This document shows, piece by piece, positions 38,084-52,500 of a DNA stretch of 64,000 nucleotides. The notes beneath the pieces were generated by a model that saw nothing but the letters and a program-made list of their open reading frames with translations, did no database searches and was not told the origin of the DNA. Position 1 is the first letter of the stretch, and every line of letters begins with the position of its first letter. Made by a program: the position numbers and the translations under genes. Origin of the DNA: Xestospongia muta (Eukaryota; Porifera; Demospongiae; Haplosclerida; Petrosiidae); the NCBI GenBank assembly GCA_963693285.1, contig OY848918.1, positions 21,897,484 to 21,961,483 of the forward strand. Direction: 5' to 3'.

Positions 38084-41000
38084 ATGGCTGCAAAGAAAGA
38101 CAGTGAAGATGTGAGCCATGCTTTAAAGATTATTTGTACATGCATAATTATTTCTTATTTCCTAATATATATAGAAAGACTCATTGCCACAGACTGTTGC
38201 CACTCAAGGGAAAAAACTCGAGGTAAATATATAAATATATATATATATATAGTTTTCTTACTTTTAAATATAATTCATTTTCACAAAAAACTAGTTCATA
38301 TATATATATATCTTTCAATGATTACCATTCAATTGAGTCAGAGTGAAGATATATATTTGTTCTATTTGTATAAATTAAAACTTAGAAGCTTTTAAGTTTA
38401 AAACTTTTATTGGAAATTTATTATATGATTTTCAAATTTAAGGATTTACGTCTATGGCTTTTTGCATGCATTAGTAACTAATACAGTAGCAAATATAATA
38501 AAGTCATAAGCATTTACCTGTACTGTAAATGATGATTGAGTGTTGCTGACAAGTGCTTCCAAGTTTCTGCTTGTCTAACTAAAATTTACTATGTAGCTAG
38601 CAGTTGTAATTGGTTACTGAACACGGTAGAAATTATAACATCAATACGTGTATCTTCTCGAGGGCGGATCATCTATAATACTTGCCTCCAGCACGTGTTA
38701 CTGCTCGACGCCCTACAGGATGCAAACTCTCCATCAATTTCTTGATGTGTATGTGTATAATAAGATTGCACAATCTATGCCATGCGTGTGTACAAGTATT
38801 TTTGTATATTTATATAACATTCACCCTTAGTTATCTTACTTATTTTATATAATAGATTGTAACTATGGACAGTAGTTTATTGAGAAGACCTTTAACTCCA
38901 ACCAAACTAAAAGGTAGTTAAAATCAACAAACCTTACATAAATATAAGTGCCTAATATATTATCATATTAACTGATGATATTAAAGTGATTTTAAAAGTG
39001 TTACTACTTGTGGCAATCTATCTTTTATTATAGTAACACCTATAAGACTATATAAGATGATCCGAAAGCAGAGCCACACAGCTTCAGTGTTACCTGTTCT
39101 GTTGATGTCAGGGGGTCTTCCAAAAAGTGGAAAGAGTGACACAGTTCAAAAATTGTTAGATTTAGCAGTAAAACCCCCATCAGGTTTCTTTCATTATGAA
39201 ATCATTGCCTCAGAACTCACATCAAGTTTTCAAAGTCAACGGATTAATGATTATGACCTTCATTATTACACCTTTTTACCTGGTTTTGAAAGAAATTTAT
39301 ATAAAGAGTCTGAAGAAATAGTGGAGTTTAATGAAGATGACACTACAGAGAATGGATTTAAAGACCTAACACTTAAACATTACACACACAAGATGCTGCA
39401 AAGGCTTCAACAAACATACAAGCCTACAGATGATGCAGAAGCATGCAATTTGGATTTAAAGTATATACAGAGATTAACTGAAGGTGTAGGCCTAATCAAA
39501 GTGTGGGATTTGCCCTTCAACAATATAACTCTCCAGTTTCTCCATTGTTTTTCCGGTCACTTATACAACAGCTATATGTGGTTGTTCGTTGATGCAGAGA
39601 GAGATACGAATGATCTTCATAAACCACCATCTACAAGTGAAGGAACTGTGAACCTGAGGAGATCACGGCTTGAGCACCTAATCCGTTCTAGTAAATTGTG
39701 CAGTCATTTGGAAACAACGAGGATAAATGCATGCACCATTTTTGCAAAGCACAGTGGCCTAGATGACCAAATTAATGAGAAGCTAACAACTTTACAAACA
39801 GAATGTGAATGTGCTGCACCTCAACTTGGTGTACAAAACCTCATAAATAAGAAGATTGTACCCATTGATCTTGACAAGAAAGATCGTTCTTTCTTCCTTA
39901 TGAATTTGAAACACCAGGTTACAAGAGATCCTGATAATATTCCTTTGTCATATGTATTTTTACGTGGAGCTCTGGATACACACAACTCAATGTTTATCAA
40001 GCATAACAACTTGCAAATACAAGCTAAGGAGTGTGGTATTTATGATGGAGGAAGCTTCAATGAATTTTGCCGATTTTTCACTTCATTTGGAAGCATACTT
40101 GATGTTAGTTTGGTTAATCCTAACTGTGACGTAGTGATCATTAAACCAGATGAGTTTCTGTCTATTCTTGATCGGGTTTTGACCATTACAACCACTATTC
40201 CTCAAGAAGTTAAAGACATGCATAAGTTATTAATGGATGGCATCATTACTGATGAATTAGCTCATACACTTTTTGATGAAGAAACTGATATGTTCATTGA
40301 AGTACTGGAGGCAGTAGGCTTACTCACAGATGTGACTGGTCGTTGTTCCAAGGATTATGCTGACTGTAGGGCTTGTTTTTATATGCCATCGATTAAACAA
40401 ACTCAAGAAAAGTCCCAAAATAATCCAAAAGCTGTTCAATTGATAAAAAGTATTCGTTATCCTTTCATAAACATGGAGGTCGCTATATGTAAGTATCTTC
40501 TCGCTGAAGCACAAAAAACATCTTTGCAACCCTCTAAGATAAGTAATGTCACAAAGATATGTTTTGTAGAAGATAGTGTTGAAGTTCCACTTATCGAAAT
40601 TGTCTACCAAGGGGGAGTAATTGAGTTCTTAGTTGAGTCTAAAAATCCTGCTTTAGTGTCATTATCTGTAGAGATGATCGTCAATGGATGTCAAAAAATA
40701 TCTGAATGTAACTCTCAAAGATATGGAGAATCAAAATATCGTTTTGCTGTACTCTGTGCAGATGAGAAGCATTTGTTATTGCCTTACAACTTTAGCCGAA
40801 AGTATCACATACTTCCAAATGATGAGCTCTGTCACGTCTGTGCTCAAGCAGGACATCTTAATAACAATATAAAACCATGGAATAAAGTTCTTCAAAAGGC
40901 AAGTCATTATCATTATATAGTGTAACCTATCTCTTTCTGTTATTATTAGAAAAATGCAATTCCTGACAACTTGAAACTTACTGAAGGTTAGGTAATGTGA

Positions 41001-41420
41001 CTAAAAACCTGTTATAGTCATTTTTATGTAACAGATCTGACAGCTAGTGATGTGCAGATGTTAGCAACAGAAATTGTTAAGTTTCCAGATACTGCTGTTA
41101 AAGCTTTCGTAGATACACTACAAGCATCTGTACAACCTCTGTTCTTGCCCAATGTTACTTTGATGAGTATAATGACCAAATGGGTAATGCACCATTCTAA
41201 TGAACCATTCACTAAAAAAATCATGGCTAAAGTACTAATCGAATTAGATGACCAGTTTAAGGGTAAGCCTGAGTCAGACAAAATCAACTTTAGACTTTTA
41301 GCTAGAAGACTTGACTTCCAAAGTAAGTCAAAAGAGCAGGAAGAATTATATTCACTATATTATTGTCTATTATATGCAGCATTGACAGAAAGGCAATTAG
41401 AAAATATAGAAGAGTTTTAA
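38084..41420 (+). CDS. Roc-COR-like protein with one DEATH-like domain (paralog 1)
   Basis: Seven exons: 38084-38110, 38175-38222, 38856-38913, 39034-40898, 40950-40986, 41035-41322, 41380-41420; 787 aa. Seen: a short N-terminus; Walker A GLPKSGKS at 72-79; a G3-like LIKVWDLPF followed by FLHCFSGHLYNSYMWLF, as in Roc domains (WDxxG...F...) but without the Gly; a G4-like TIFAKHSGL without Asp; a COR-like segment (IPLSYVFLRGAL, FCRFFTSFGSILDVSL, VVIIKPDEFL, DGIITDELAHTLF); a second, beta-rich part (YQGGVIEF); and a DEATH-like helical domain about 679-774 (SDVQMLATEIVKFP). The donor of exon 4 is GC (AAG|GCAAGT). By family analogy, a signalling scaffold of the ROCO/DAPK type without kinase. The first three exons fit in phase but are the least certain. 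Confidence 0.75.
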
Positions 41421-41685
41421 CAGAAAAGGCATCACAATGCAGTTTCTCAATTTTCAAAGAAACAAACAAACTTTCACTAGTGCTTATATAATATATATAA
41501 TATATAAAGTTACAACTAACCTTTTTAAATTGAGTTGTAGATTATGTTCTAACTAGTTATTGATAATGATACAAAGTTGTGGTCTAAAAATTACATTGAG
41601 ATAACTATCAAGAGTTGAAAGCAATATGTAAATGTATTGTAGCACCTTTTAATGTGCCTTCACAATCTTGCATGTCCAGTCATAT
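41421..41685. other. 3' flank of paralog 1
   Basis: 265 bp of AT-rich sequence with a small palindromic atatataatatataat motif. No gene is seen. Confidence 0.4.
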
Positions 41686-42530
41686 ATATGTAACACCTTT
41701 ATGTAAAGAAAGCTATAAGGTATAAAGAGGTCTATAGTAAAATAAAGTATGTACTAATGATACTTTTCTTTAGGCTCAAGATGCTTTGTCAGCAGAGAAT
41801 GCTGAGCTTCATGCTAAGATAGCAGAGGCTAATGCTAAGATACAACAGCTCAATGGATATATAGCTACAATACGTCAACATACTATTGGATTTATATTGG
41901 AACAAATGAATACATTACAACCTCAAATGGATACTGCTGTGTAATGAATGATTCATGTGACTATCGTGTGACTTTATGTGTGTTATTTAATGTGATATGA
42001 ACATAATATCATGTGATTATTATATGATTGTCATGTGAACATAAATATTGTGTCTTTTCTCTTTTCAACATTATTTTTCTGTAATATTAAGTTTAGTCAA
42101 TAATTTTATTTAATATTATGCAATATCAAATAATGACTTTAGTTGATAAGATAAATTTATTTTTTCTTATGTGGTATGATCAGTGTGATTATGTTAGTAA
42201 TAATTTCATCCTATATTTAGTTGTTGTCAACTTGTTAACTACATAATGTTAATTTATAAAGTGTGTACACACAATGTTGATAGGATAAATGGTGTCAGTG
42301 ATATATCCCAATATAGCCATTGTTTTGGTGCTATCCAATAAAGTTATGAAATGAATAATTGAATATGTAATCATAGATTCTTTGAAATGAGGGTGGGTCC
42401 ATTTAATGAGAAACATAAAGACAATGACTATTGTTAGTTATAATTCAACAAACAATAGACACACTAAATCTATTTGTGTGTGTGTGATCTGAGGTAAACA
42501 GTGTTTGTGTTAAAAATATAATTAAGATCT
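41686..42530 (+). repeat. Segmental duplication of RasGRP last intron end, last exon and 3' flank
   Basis: About 845 bp closely match 32064-32905 in direct orientation, starting inside the right arm of the intron 15 MITE and running through the exon and the first 220-bp repeat. Divergence is low (a few substitutions and small indels). Confidence 0.9.
41774..41944 (+). pseudogene. Near-intact copy of RasGRP last exon
   Basis: 171 bp, the same length as the genuine exon at 32149-32319. It has the tttctttag acceptor, an open frame and the TAA stop all preserved. One codon differs (CGA to CAA, Arg to Gln in the first residues). It lies downstream of paralog 1 on the same strand, so it could be used as an alternative or chimeric terminal exon. 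I have no evidence of use. Confidence 0.85.
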
Positions 42531-42557
42531 CTTGATACTATCTGTGAGGACTTAAGG

Positions 42558-42561
<4 letters not shown>

Positions 42562-42634
<73 letters not shown>
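42562..42634. repeat. (TA)n microsatellite
   Basis: About 36 TA units inside the repeat block. Confidence 0.97.
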
Positions 42635-42640
<6 letters not shown>

Positions 42641-42764
42641 CATACATGCATATAGACAAGTGATAACCCTTTAATGTGTAATGTCTCAAAAAAACACTCT
42701 AAATTAAAGACACCTTAGCCTTTATTTCAGGCCTAGGACACTTATGTTTCATTATATATGATGA

Positions 42765-42855
42765 AACATAGAAAAGTCCTCAGATATTGAATAAAAAAAC
42801 TTCAATATTATAATACTTAAGTATGTTATTCAATATCTGAGGACTTTTCTATGTT
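42765..42855. repeat. Perfect 30-bp inverted repeat (hairpin)
   Basis: Arms 42765-42794 and 42826-42855 (aacatagaaaagtcctcaga...) are exact reverse complements around a 31-base loop. An additional small palindrome (atgtttcat...atgaaacat) abuts the left arm. The single-arm version occurs in sister repeat units near 33060 and 44165. Confidence 0.85.
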
Positions 42856-44969
42856 GAAGATAATTTAAATATCTCATGTAAGTATCTAAAATTGCAACTT
42901 CAAATGGGATACTGCCTTTTATCTTTTTCTGCAAGTTTAATGGATTTGTGTCATTATGTTAGTACCATATATGTATGTAGCGAGTTTCATTGCTTTTAAA
43001 AGAGGAGCAATTTAGAATTATGTAAAACATATTCTGAGTAGTGACAACTGAATACTAAAGTTATTAAATATATATATTACTTGTTGACACTTTGTATCCC
43101 AATATAGCACTGTCACTGTTTTGATACTACCCTAAAAAAGTTATGAAATGAATAATTGAATATGTAATCATGGATTCTTTGAAATGAGGGTGGGTTCATT
43201 TAATGACAAACATAAAGATAATGACTATTGTTAGTTATAATTAAACAAACAATAGACACACTAAATCTATTTGTGTGCGTGTGTGATTTGAGGTAAACAG
43301 TGTTTGTTAAAAATATTTTTCAATGAAAGCTAACTGATACAATGTCAGTCTGGACCCTTAAAAGACATCGTGACATTGTTCCAAGGATTTAACCATCTGT
43401 GAATACTTAATGACTAAAAAACTATGTAGACAAGTGATAACCTTTTAATGTATAATGCCTTATAAAGACACCCTAAATTAAAAACACACTAGCCTCTACT
43501 TCAGGCCTAGGACACTTAGATTCATCATATAATATTTAAGTATATTTTTCAATATACAAGGACTTTTTGGATGGTTTAAATGTCTTGTGTAAGTATCTAA
43601 AATTATAACCTCAAATGGGATACTGTCTTTTGTCTTTTCTGCAAGTTTATTGGATATTATGTTATTATGTTAGCATGATTGATATATGTGTGTAATGAGC
43701 TTTAATGCTTTAAAAGAGGAACACTTTGGAATTGTTATGTAAGACATATTCTGAGCAGTGATAGCTTAATACTGAGAGATGATAATTGTTAATTGTTGAC
43801 ACTTTGTATCCCAATGTTGCACTGTCATTGTTTTGATGTTGTCCAATAAAGTTATGTTATGAATAATTGAATATATAACCATAGATTCTTTGAAATGAGG
43901 GTGGTTCCATTTATAACACAATGAATATTATTAGTTACAATTCAAACAAACACAAGACACACTATATCTACTTGTATGTGCATGATCTGAAGTAAACAAT
44001 GTTTGTGTTAAATATGAAGACTTGCTGACTGATACCTCCTATAATGTTTAGAATTTAAATGTGGAGACTTAAATATACTCATAAAGACACTCTAAATTAA
44101 GGACACCCTAGCCTCTATTAGGACACTTATGTTTTAGCATTATACTTAAGTATATTATTTAATATTTGAGGACTTTTCTATAGCTGAGTTACCTGAGTAT
44201 AGTTTAAATGTTTCATGTAAATGTTTAAAATTACAACCTCAAATGGAATACTGCCTTTTGCTTTATTTTCTACAAGTTCAATGAATATGCTGTTATTATG
44301 TTAGTATCTTGTGATGGCTTTTGTTGATTTTAAAGGAACACTTTGGAATGAATATGTACAACATATTCTGAACAGTTATGACTTTATCCTAAGAGATGCT
44401 AATCATTAATTGTTGACAATTTGTATCCCAATATAGCACTGTCATTGTTTTCATGCTATCCAATAAAGTATGAATAATTGAACATGTAATCATAGATTCT
44501 TTGAAATGAGGGTGGGTCCATTTAACAAGAAACATAAAGACAATTCAACAAACAATTCAACAAACAATAGACACACTAAATCTACTTGTGTGTAAACAGT
44601 GTTTGTGTTAAAATGTAATTAAGATTTGCTGACTGATACCTAATACAATGTTAGAGATTAAATTTAGTCATACATAGAACCACTTCGAAGTCATGTATGT
44701 TCCAATAACATTCATAATATAACAAATTTAATTGACAAGTATAATCTCAACAACTACAACTTGAGTCTAGTCTAATTCAAGTTATCAATTGATATATTGT
44801 TTCAACTTTGCAGGAAATGATAATGTTATTCAATATTATATTACTCCAAGCAGTTTCACCAGATCTATAAACATTTACTAAGGATAAATATAAAATGGAA
44901 GCTTTGAAAAAATGCCATGATTTAAAATTATTGTTGATGGTCAGATAGATAAAGCATACTTTATTTCAT

Positions 44970-45106
44970 CCTGTCAGCAGAGAATGCTGAGCTTCATGCT
45001 AAGATAGCAGAGGCTAATGCTAAGATACAACAGCTCAATGGCTATATAGCTACAATACGTCAACATACTATTGGATTTATATTGGAACAAATGAATACAT
45101 TACAAC
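44970..45106 (+). pseudogene. Partial copy of RasGRP last exon
   Basis: Nearly identical to the middle and end of exon 16 (cagcagagaatgctgagctt through gaatacattacaacct) but lacking the acceptor and the last codons. Confidence 0.85.
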
Positions 45107-45440
45107 CTTATAATGCTTGTTTTGTTTTCTGTGAGTGGCTACACTGTCATTATGTGACTATGAGTGTCTTTGCTTTTTAAAAGGAGTACCTTGGAATTGT
45201 TATGTAAAACATATTACGATAATTGTAGTTTTGATGCTGACACTCTATCCCAATATAGCACTGTCATTGTTTTGGTGATATCCAATAAAGTTTGCAATAA
45301 ATTTTATCATGGATTCTTTGAAATAAGTGTGGTCTCATTTAATGAGAAACATAAAGACAATGACTATTATTAGTTACAATTCAAACAAACACTAAATACA
45401 CTAAATCTACTTGTGTGTGTGTGCGATCTGAAGTAAACCC

Positions 45441-45838
45441 AATGCATGTATGCTACTACTTTAATATCTTTTTTTGAAACACCCTGCAACCTGTGAACAG
45501 TTGTTGAACTGCAATTTTTTCCAATAAACTATTTATGAATGCATGCTCTGCGTGCTTGATGCAATGCATTTTATGGTATTTAGGCCAAATGGTGACCAAG
45601 TCTTTGTATGGATATTCAACCACCAAATGATGAACTCCATCTGAAGAAGTAATCATAGATAGGTATTTGAGGTCTTTCAAGGCCTGCAGCAACTTGTTAA
45701 GAAGCAGAAAAAATACTGCCTCAAACTGCTATCTTATAATGTGAAATTTATTGATGACTTTACTCTGCCCTACCTGCAGACCTTTCCCAAGTTTACTAAA
45801 TTTAAATTTACATGTGTTTGTTTTGTCATGTCTCATCT

Positions 45839-45918
<80 letters not shown>

Positions 45919-46576
45919 GTATATATTTGTATATGCACTTGTTTTGTCTACAGTAATTTTTGTTTTCTTACTTCATGTTACTATGCTGGAAATATTCTAA
46001 ATATATAAACTGATATGCATAGTGTCACTCATTGTAACCTGAGTCTAGTCTAATTAAATTATTTGATATAGTGTTAATATGTCATTACATGATAGTTATC
46101 TGTGTGATTCAATTTTGAGCTGACAAATTAATCATGACATGAAAACTGGTAAAACAGAAACTCTGAATGAAGGCCATACCTTGTGTTGATAGACAAACAG
46201 ATAATTTGAACAAAATTTCCATTAAATGTAGGCAAATGTCCTTGTTTTGTGACATAAAATTAACAAATATATGATAATGACCACATTCATGTTCAATACA
46301 TATCATATGCTATATAGTGGAATATTTAACTGTGGCACTAGTAAAAGATTTAGTTATAGCAATGACTTCTTTGTTATAACATTTTTAACATATAGCAGTT
46401 ATCATGACAAAGGAATATAGCTCAATTATTTCCAATACATGTATGTGTGTGGTATATACATTTTAATGAATTCATAAAGTCAATGACTATCATTAGTTTT
46501 TAGGTAGAATGACATAAAAGAGTGAACTAACTAACTCTTGGACATGTAACAGTAAACACTGCTTAATTTTTTCATA
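45441..46576. other. Intergenic region upstream of paralog 2, with (TA)n microsatellite
   Basis: Holds a (TA)n run at 45840-45915 and a weak relative of the 220-bp repeat near 46440-46560. A 78-codon minus-strand open frame at 45456-45692 has coding-like composition, but I cannot link it to anything. The promoter of paralog 2 should be at the right end. Confidence 0.45.
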
Positions 46577-49500
46577 ATGGCTGAAGTGGTAGGAAACACT
46601 TCAATGTCAGATAACAGTGAAACAGTAAGTCATAAGAAGTGCAGATGTATCATCATTCTATAATTCTTATAGGTTGGATTACCAAGTAAAATGAAAGAGT
46701 TTGATGGGAAAGAGACAGATGAAATAGTGAATGATTATGAGGTAAATAGACATGGGTATGTATAAATCTGTCAATAGTGCTAACTAAGCAACAGATAGAT
46801 TTTCCAGCGACCCTTTGCTAGCAACTAGACTGTGTAGTCTACTCGCTAGCAATGACATTTTCCTACAACTAAACCAATACGCCTTGCAGCATAAATTACG
46901 CAATGTGCAGCAATATAGGAAAAATCATAATTTTTCCCGCTGACGAACACATGCATATAAACGCAGCTGACAAAAAATTAGTTGAAATTATTTTCTTTTT
47001 GAACTGTCTATGCTTTTGAACAATAATAAACTGTATTTATTTTAAGAGTAAACATTAAAAGCACGAAAAAGACTGCATTATTATTGCTTGAACTATTTTG
47101 AAAGTTTCCAGCCATATGGCCATTAGTATAAATAATGCAACACAGCTAGTCTAAAAATAAAAGTTGATTCTGAAAGTTTCCATAAATATAGTGTCATAAC
47201 ATGATTTGTTTATTAGCCTGCAGCACTTTACCTTTAACGAGAGTTTTATTGCTAATTAAAACGATAAACGCTTGTGCAAAACGTTAATTTGTCTTGCAAC
47301 ATATTTAACGAAATTAGTTAGGTTCTAATTATAAGGGATTAAGCTCTTTTAATACGTTAATTATAGATTTTTATTTGCTATCTTTTATTCACATATTTGC
47401 GACCAATATAAGCCTAAACATTTTGTTTGATTAGAGAACCAATACCTTCCTATTTGTTTATACACAGCTAATCAATATATATTATGAGCTGAACAGATAG
47501 ACTTGAAGTTATATATAGTCGAGTTCAATTTAATATATAGTCCCCATATAAATAATCTGATATGAATAATGCATTGCTTATCAATTCATAAGATATGTAT
47601 ATGTGTGGATGTTAAATTTGTTTTATTGTAGATGGATGCAAGCACAAGTGATGGTAGTGATTCTATTCTTGTAAACAAACATAAAGATATGCCAAGAAGA
47701 GATTTAAGTTGCCAAGGTGAACATCTGATCTATTAACATATTCCAATATTTTTATTGCTGTTGTTTTATTGTTATTGTAGATGTGAACTCTTCTTTTATA
47801 CAAAGTAATATGATCACTGATCAAAAGGTCACAGTACAAATGTTACCAGCTCTGCTTTTGTGTGGTGGTCTACCAATGAGTGGCAAGAGCAAAGTTATTG
47901 AGAGGATTTTTGAATCAACACCGGAGCTTTCACAAGGTTTCCATTATTATGAATATGCTGCAACAGGATTCCTACCAGATACTAGTATTGAAACTACTAA
48001 GACGACTAATCCTGATCTCTATAACTATGGCTTTTTGTGTGGAGTTAAACAGAAATTTGCACAAGAGAGTAAACAAATAGGAAAGTTTTCATATGACTCT
48101 TCAGAGTGTACATTTAACGATACAACACTTGACGAACATTTGAAACAGACAATACAGTACCTAAAAAAGGAAGCAGAACAAAATGAAATGAAACAAATGA
48201 TAAAAGGTGCTGGCCTAATTAAAGTCTGGGAGTTAACAATTAATAGCACTACTCTTCATTTTCTTCATTGTTTCAGTGGCCACTTGTACAATAGCTATAT
48301 GTGGTTATTCACTGATATAGAGCGTGATAGACAAGTACTTCATAAGCCACCATTTGAAGTTAGAGGAAATACCATGTTGCGCAAGTCACGACTTGAATAC
48401 CTACTTCACTCCAGCCAACTAAGCAGTAAGGCTGGAGATGATAGAAAAGATGTCTGTACTATTTTTGCAAAGCATACAAACCTAAAAAAAGTACTTGTTG
48501 AGAAAGAAAAATTACAAAAAGAGTGTCAGAATGCAAAAAAACAGTTAGGTGTACAAAATCTTGTAAATGACGAAATAATAGCAGTTGACTTTAGTGATTG
48601 CCATGACACAACAGATCTAAGTGTACATCTAAAGCAAACAATTCAAACAACTCCTTTTGAAATTCCTCTGTCACATATGTTCTTAAGGGGAGCTCTATAT
48701 TTAGAGAAATCAATATTTATGAGACATGGTGAGTTAAAACAAAAGGCTATGCAGTGCAAAATTGATGATTCAGCCTTTAAAAAATTTTGTCGCTGCTTCA
48801 CATCTTTTGGAAGCATATTTGACGTTAGCCTTGTTAATCCAAAGTGCGAGATTGTGATCATTAAACCAGAAGAGTTTCTGTCTAAACTTGACAAAGCATT
48901 TAATCCAGAAAAGATCGATGACAAATTGTGGACAGAAGGTATTATTACTAAAGCATCAGTGGCTGCTCTCTTTGGGGAAGAAGGAGATACCTTTCTTGAA
49001 GTCCTAGAGGCAGTAGGTTTAGTTACAGACGTGACCAATCGTTGTTCAAGCAAATATGATAACTGTGGTCCCTGCTTTTATATGCCCTCTATTAGAAAAC
49101 ATAATGAAATACAGAAATATAGCCAAAAGTCTATTCAATTAAAAACAAGCATTAGGTTTCCCTCAGTTAATATGGTGATTGCTATCACTGAGCATCTTCT
49201 CAAAAATATGCGTAACAGTTGGCTAAAACCAACAGTAAACAGTAATGTCACACAGATATGCTCTGTGAATGATGGTATCATAGAAATTATCTACCAAGGT
49301 GGAGTGATCGAGTTCATAGTAGACTCACCCACTGCTGTGCCAACAATTATCAATGGATGTGAAGAAATAGCAAAACGTACAAAACAGTCAAACCGATTTG
49401 GAGATCCAAAATATCACTTTGCAGTTCGCTGTGCAAAAGATAAGCATATACTTGCCTACAATTTTAGCCGAAAAGAGCATATACTTCCAAATGATGACCT

Positions 49501-52500
49501 CTGTGATACTTGCCTTCAAGAACAAGTACATCCAAATACAAGGTCATGGATTGATGCTCTCAAAAAGGTACCTGAACATTATTATGACTTCTTACTTAAT
49601 GTCTTTTGTGTATTACAGAATCCAATTAATGACGACTTTAAACTTGATGGAGGTTAGATACATAATAGACATGTTATGTTAATACACATTGTACTGTATA
49701 GCAATTTTTTTCACTTGGAATTAATTTTCACTTTGTACGGCATTTTGCAAAATTTAATTAAACAAAAATTAATTATTAAGGCAGAAATTTAACAATCACA
49801 AACTTAAAATTGGCAAACAAATTCTATAGCAGCCTAATGACTGCAAATGGTTTTTTCTGTGGAAAAAATGTCTATATGGTACTATTACTGATTAAATTTT
49901 TAATAATTGTATGAAATGCATATTTTCTTACTAAAATAGATCTAAAAATTGATGAAGCTTTGATGTTAGCTAAAGAAATTGCCAAATATCCAAAGAAGGC
50001 TATTAAATACTTTGAGTTTGAACTTACAGGCTCTATAAACATGATGACATCAGAAACAGAATTGGAGTTTTTCCTTAATCTAATGATTCTTAATTGGAAG
50101 AAAAACTACTCTACTAAAGGTTCAACTAAAAAGATTATGACTGAGATTCTCCTCGGGTTGCATTATCAATTTAAAGAGTATAGACGCCATCCTGATTATC
50201 CTGAATATGACAAAGTTGGGTTTAAACATTTAGCAAGAACACTTGACTTGCAAGGTAAGACATGCATTATATATTTTATTATCATTTTGTCATATAGCAT
50301 TGACTTACAAGCAGGTACAATATTTACATGATGCATCATTTATTGAAAAGAAAACTCATCAAGAAATAGAACGACTTACTTATCAGCTAAAGGATAAGGA
50401 AAAGATCATAAAAACTCTCCAAATGGAAGTACAAAATTCTCAAAAAACTTCAGGTTAGTTTAGTCATTACTGTAAGGAATTACATACCATGTCATGCTAA
50501 AAATTAGCAACTGCTGCTAAAGAGAGGGATGAGATTAAAGCACAATGTCAAGAGTATAAGCAACGCTTCTTAGAGACTACAAGTAATAAACTTAACAATA
50601 TAACACTTTCATTTATCAATGTATCACATTAGATGTTTTCAGTTATCTTCCCAAACTGAAAGATGTTCTACAACCAATACAAGAGAATTGGGAACAATTG
50701 GGTCATCAACTTAATATACATCAGTCTGTACTGACTGATATCAGAAGTAAAAGAGATTCTAATGAACAAATGAAGTATCTATTAGAGGAATGGGCTCTAA
50801 ATGGAGGTACATTGACACAACTTGCAGATGCTCCATTTTGTCGTAGTATGAAAGATGTTCATTCTGGTATGTTATCTTATATTACAATATCAATTTTATA
50901 AATAACTATAATTTAACAATTGAGCATAGCATTACAAATTCTTTTTACTGTCAGGTGTAATTTCTCTACAAGACACAGCTGCTCCTTCCACTAGTGACTG
51001 TCAAGACAAAATACGAGAGAAAGATGGCCATATAGCTCAACTAAATAAAAGATTAGCAACTGTTTCTAAAGAGAGGGACGAGATTGAAGCACAATGTCAA
51101 GAGTATAAGCAACGTTTTTTAAAGACTACAAGTAATAAACTTAACAATATAACACTTTTATTTATCAATGTATCACATTAGATGTTTTCAATTATCTTCC
51201 TACACTGGAAGTTGTTCTACAGCCAATAGGAGAGAATTGGGAGCAATTGGGTCATCAACTTAATATAGATCAGTCTGTATTGACTGATATCAGAAGTAAA
51301 GGAGATTCTAATAAACAAATGAAGTACCTATTAGAGGAATGGGCTCTAAACGGAGGTACATTGACACAACTTGCAGATGCTTCACTTTGTCGTAGTATGA
51401 AAGATGTTCATTCTGGTATGTTATATCTTATATTACAATATCAAAATAACTATAATTTAACAATTGAGCATAGCATTACAAATCCTTTTTACTGTCAGAT
51501 GTAGTTTCTCTACAAGACACAGCTGTTCCTTCCACTAGTGACTGTCAAGACAAAATACGAGAGAAAGATGGCCATATAGCTCAACTTAATAAAACATTAG
51601 TAACTGTTGCTACAGAGAAGGATGACCTCAAAGCACAATATCAAGAGTATAAGCAACTGACTGCAAGTAATAAACTTAACAATTTAACACTTTTATTTAT
51701 CAATATATCACATTAGATGTTTACAGTTATCTTCCTACACTGGAAGTTGTTCTAAAACCAATACAAGAGAATTGGGAACAATTGGGTTATCAACTTAATA
51801 TAGATCAGTGTGTTCTCACTGATATCAAAAGTAAAGGAGATTCTAATGAACAAATGAGGTATTTGTTAGAGGAATGGTCTATTAAAAGAGGAGGTACATT
51901 GTCACAACTTGAAAATGCTTTACTTCATCTTGACATGAAAGATGTTATTCCTGGTATGTTATATTACTGGTCAACTTTATAATTCATTGTGATTGAACAA
52001 ATAGCATGGCATTATAAGTCATATTTATTATCAGGTGTAGTTTCTCTAAAAAACACAGTTGCTAGTGATTGTCAAGCCAAAATACAAGAGAAAGATAAGC
52101 ATTTAGCTGATCTTACTCGAAAACTAGAGACTGCTAATAAAGAAAAGAATGAGATCGAAACAAAACTTCAAGAGTATAAGCAACAACTTCTAAAGAGTAA
52201 AACTTAACAGTTCAGCATTTTAATTTACCACTATATCACATTAGATGTTTACAATTATCTTCCTACACTGGAAGTTGTTCTAAAACCAGTACAAAAGGAT
52301 TGGGAACAATTGGGTCGTCAACTTAATATAGATCAGTCTGTACTGTCTGATGTCAAAAGTAAAGGAGATTCTAATAAACAGATGAAGTACTTGTTAGAGG
52401 AATGGTCTATTAAAGGAGGTACATTGACACAACTTAAAGATGCTCTATTTCATCTTGACATGAAAGATGTTATTCCTGGTATGTTATATTACAATGCATC

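Larger units (their letters stand above)
42531..45440. repeat. Tandem dispersed repeats, block 2
   Basis: Successive decayed units of the RasGRP exon/3'-flank repeat. The 220-bp module recurs at about 43100-43320, 43810-44020, 44425-44620 and 45245-45440. The cctaggacactta and acctcaaatgggata modules recur between them. Units are in the same orientation as RasGRP. No gene is supported. Confidence 0.8.

Noticed and set aside
38084..38395. 103-codon continuous frame starting MAAKKDSED
   Set aside because: It runs through GTGAGC and an atatatag acceptor into low-complexity isoleucine/tyrosine; splicing at 38110/38175 and 38222/38856 gives an in-phase N-terminus for paralog 1 instead.
45456..45692. 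78-codon minus-strand frame with coding-like composition
   Set aside because: No recognisable motif, no splice partners and it lies next to a repeat block; it may be a transposon scrap, so it is not called as a gene.
45812..46008. Isoleucine/tyrosine-rich frames over the TA run
   Set aside because: Microsatellite translation without gene features.
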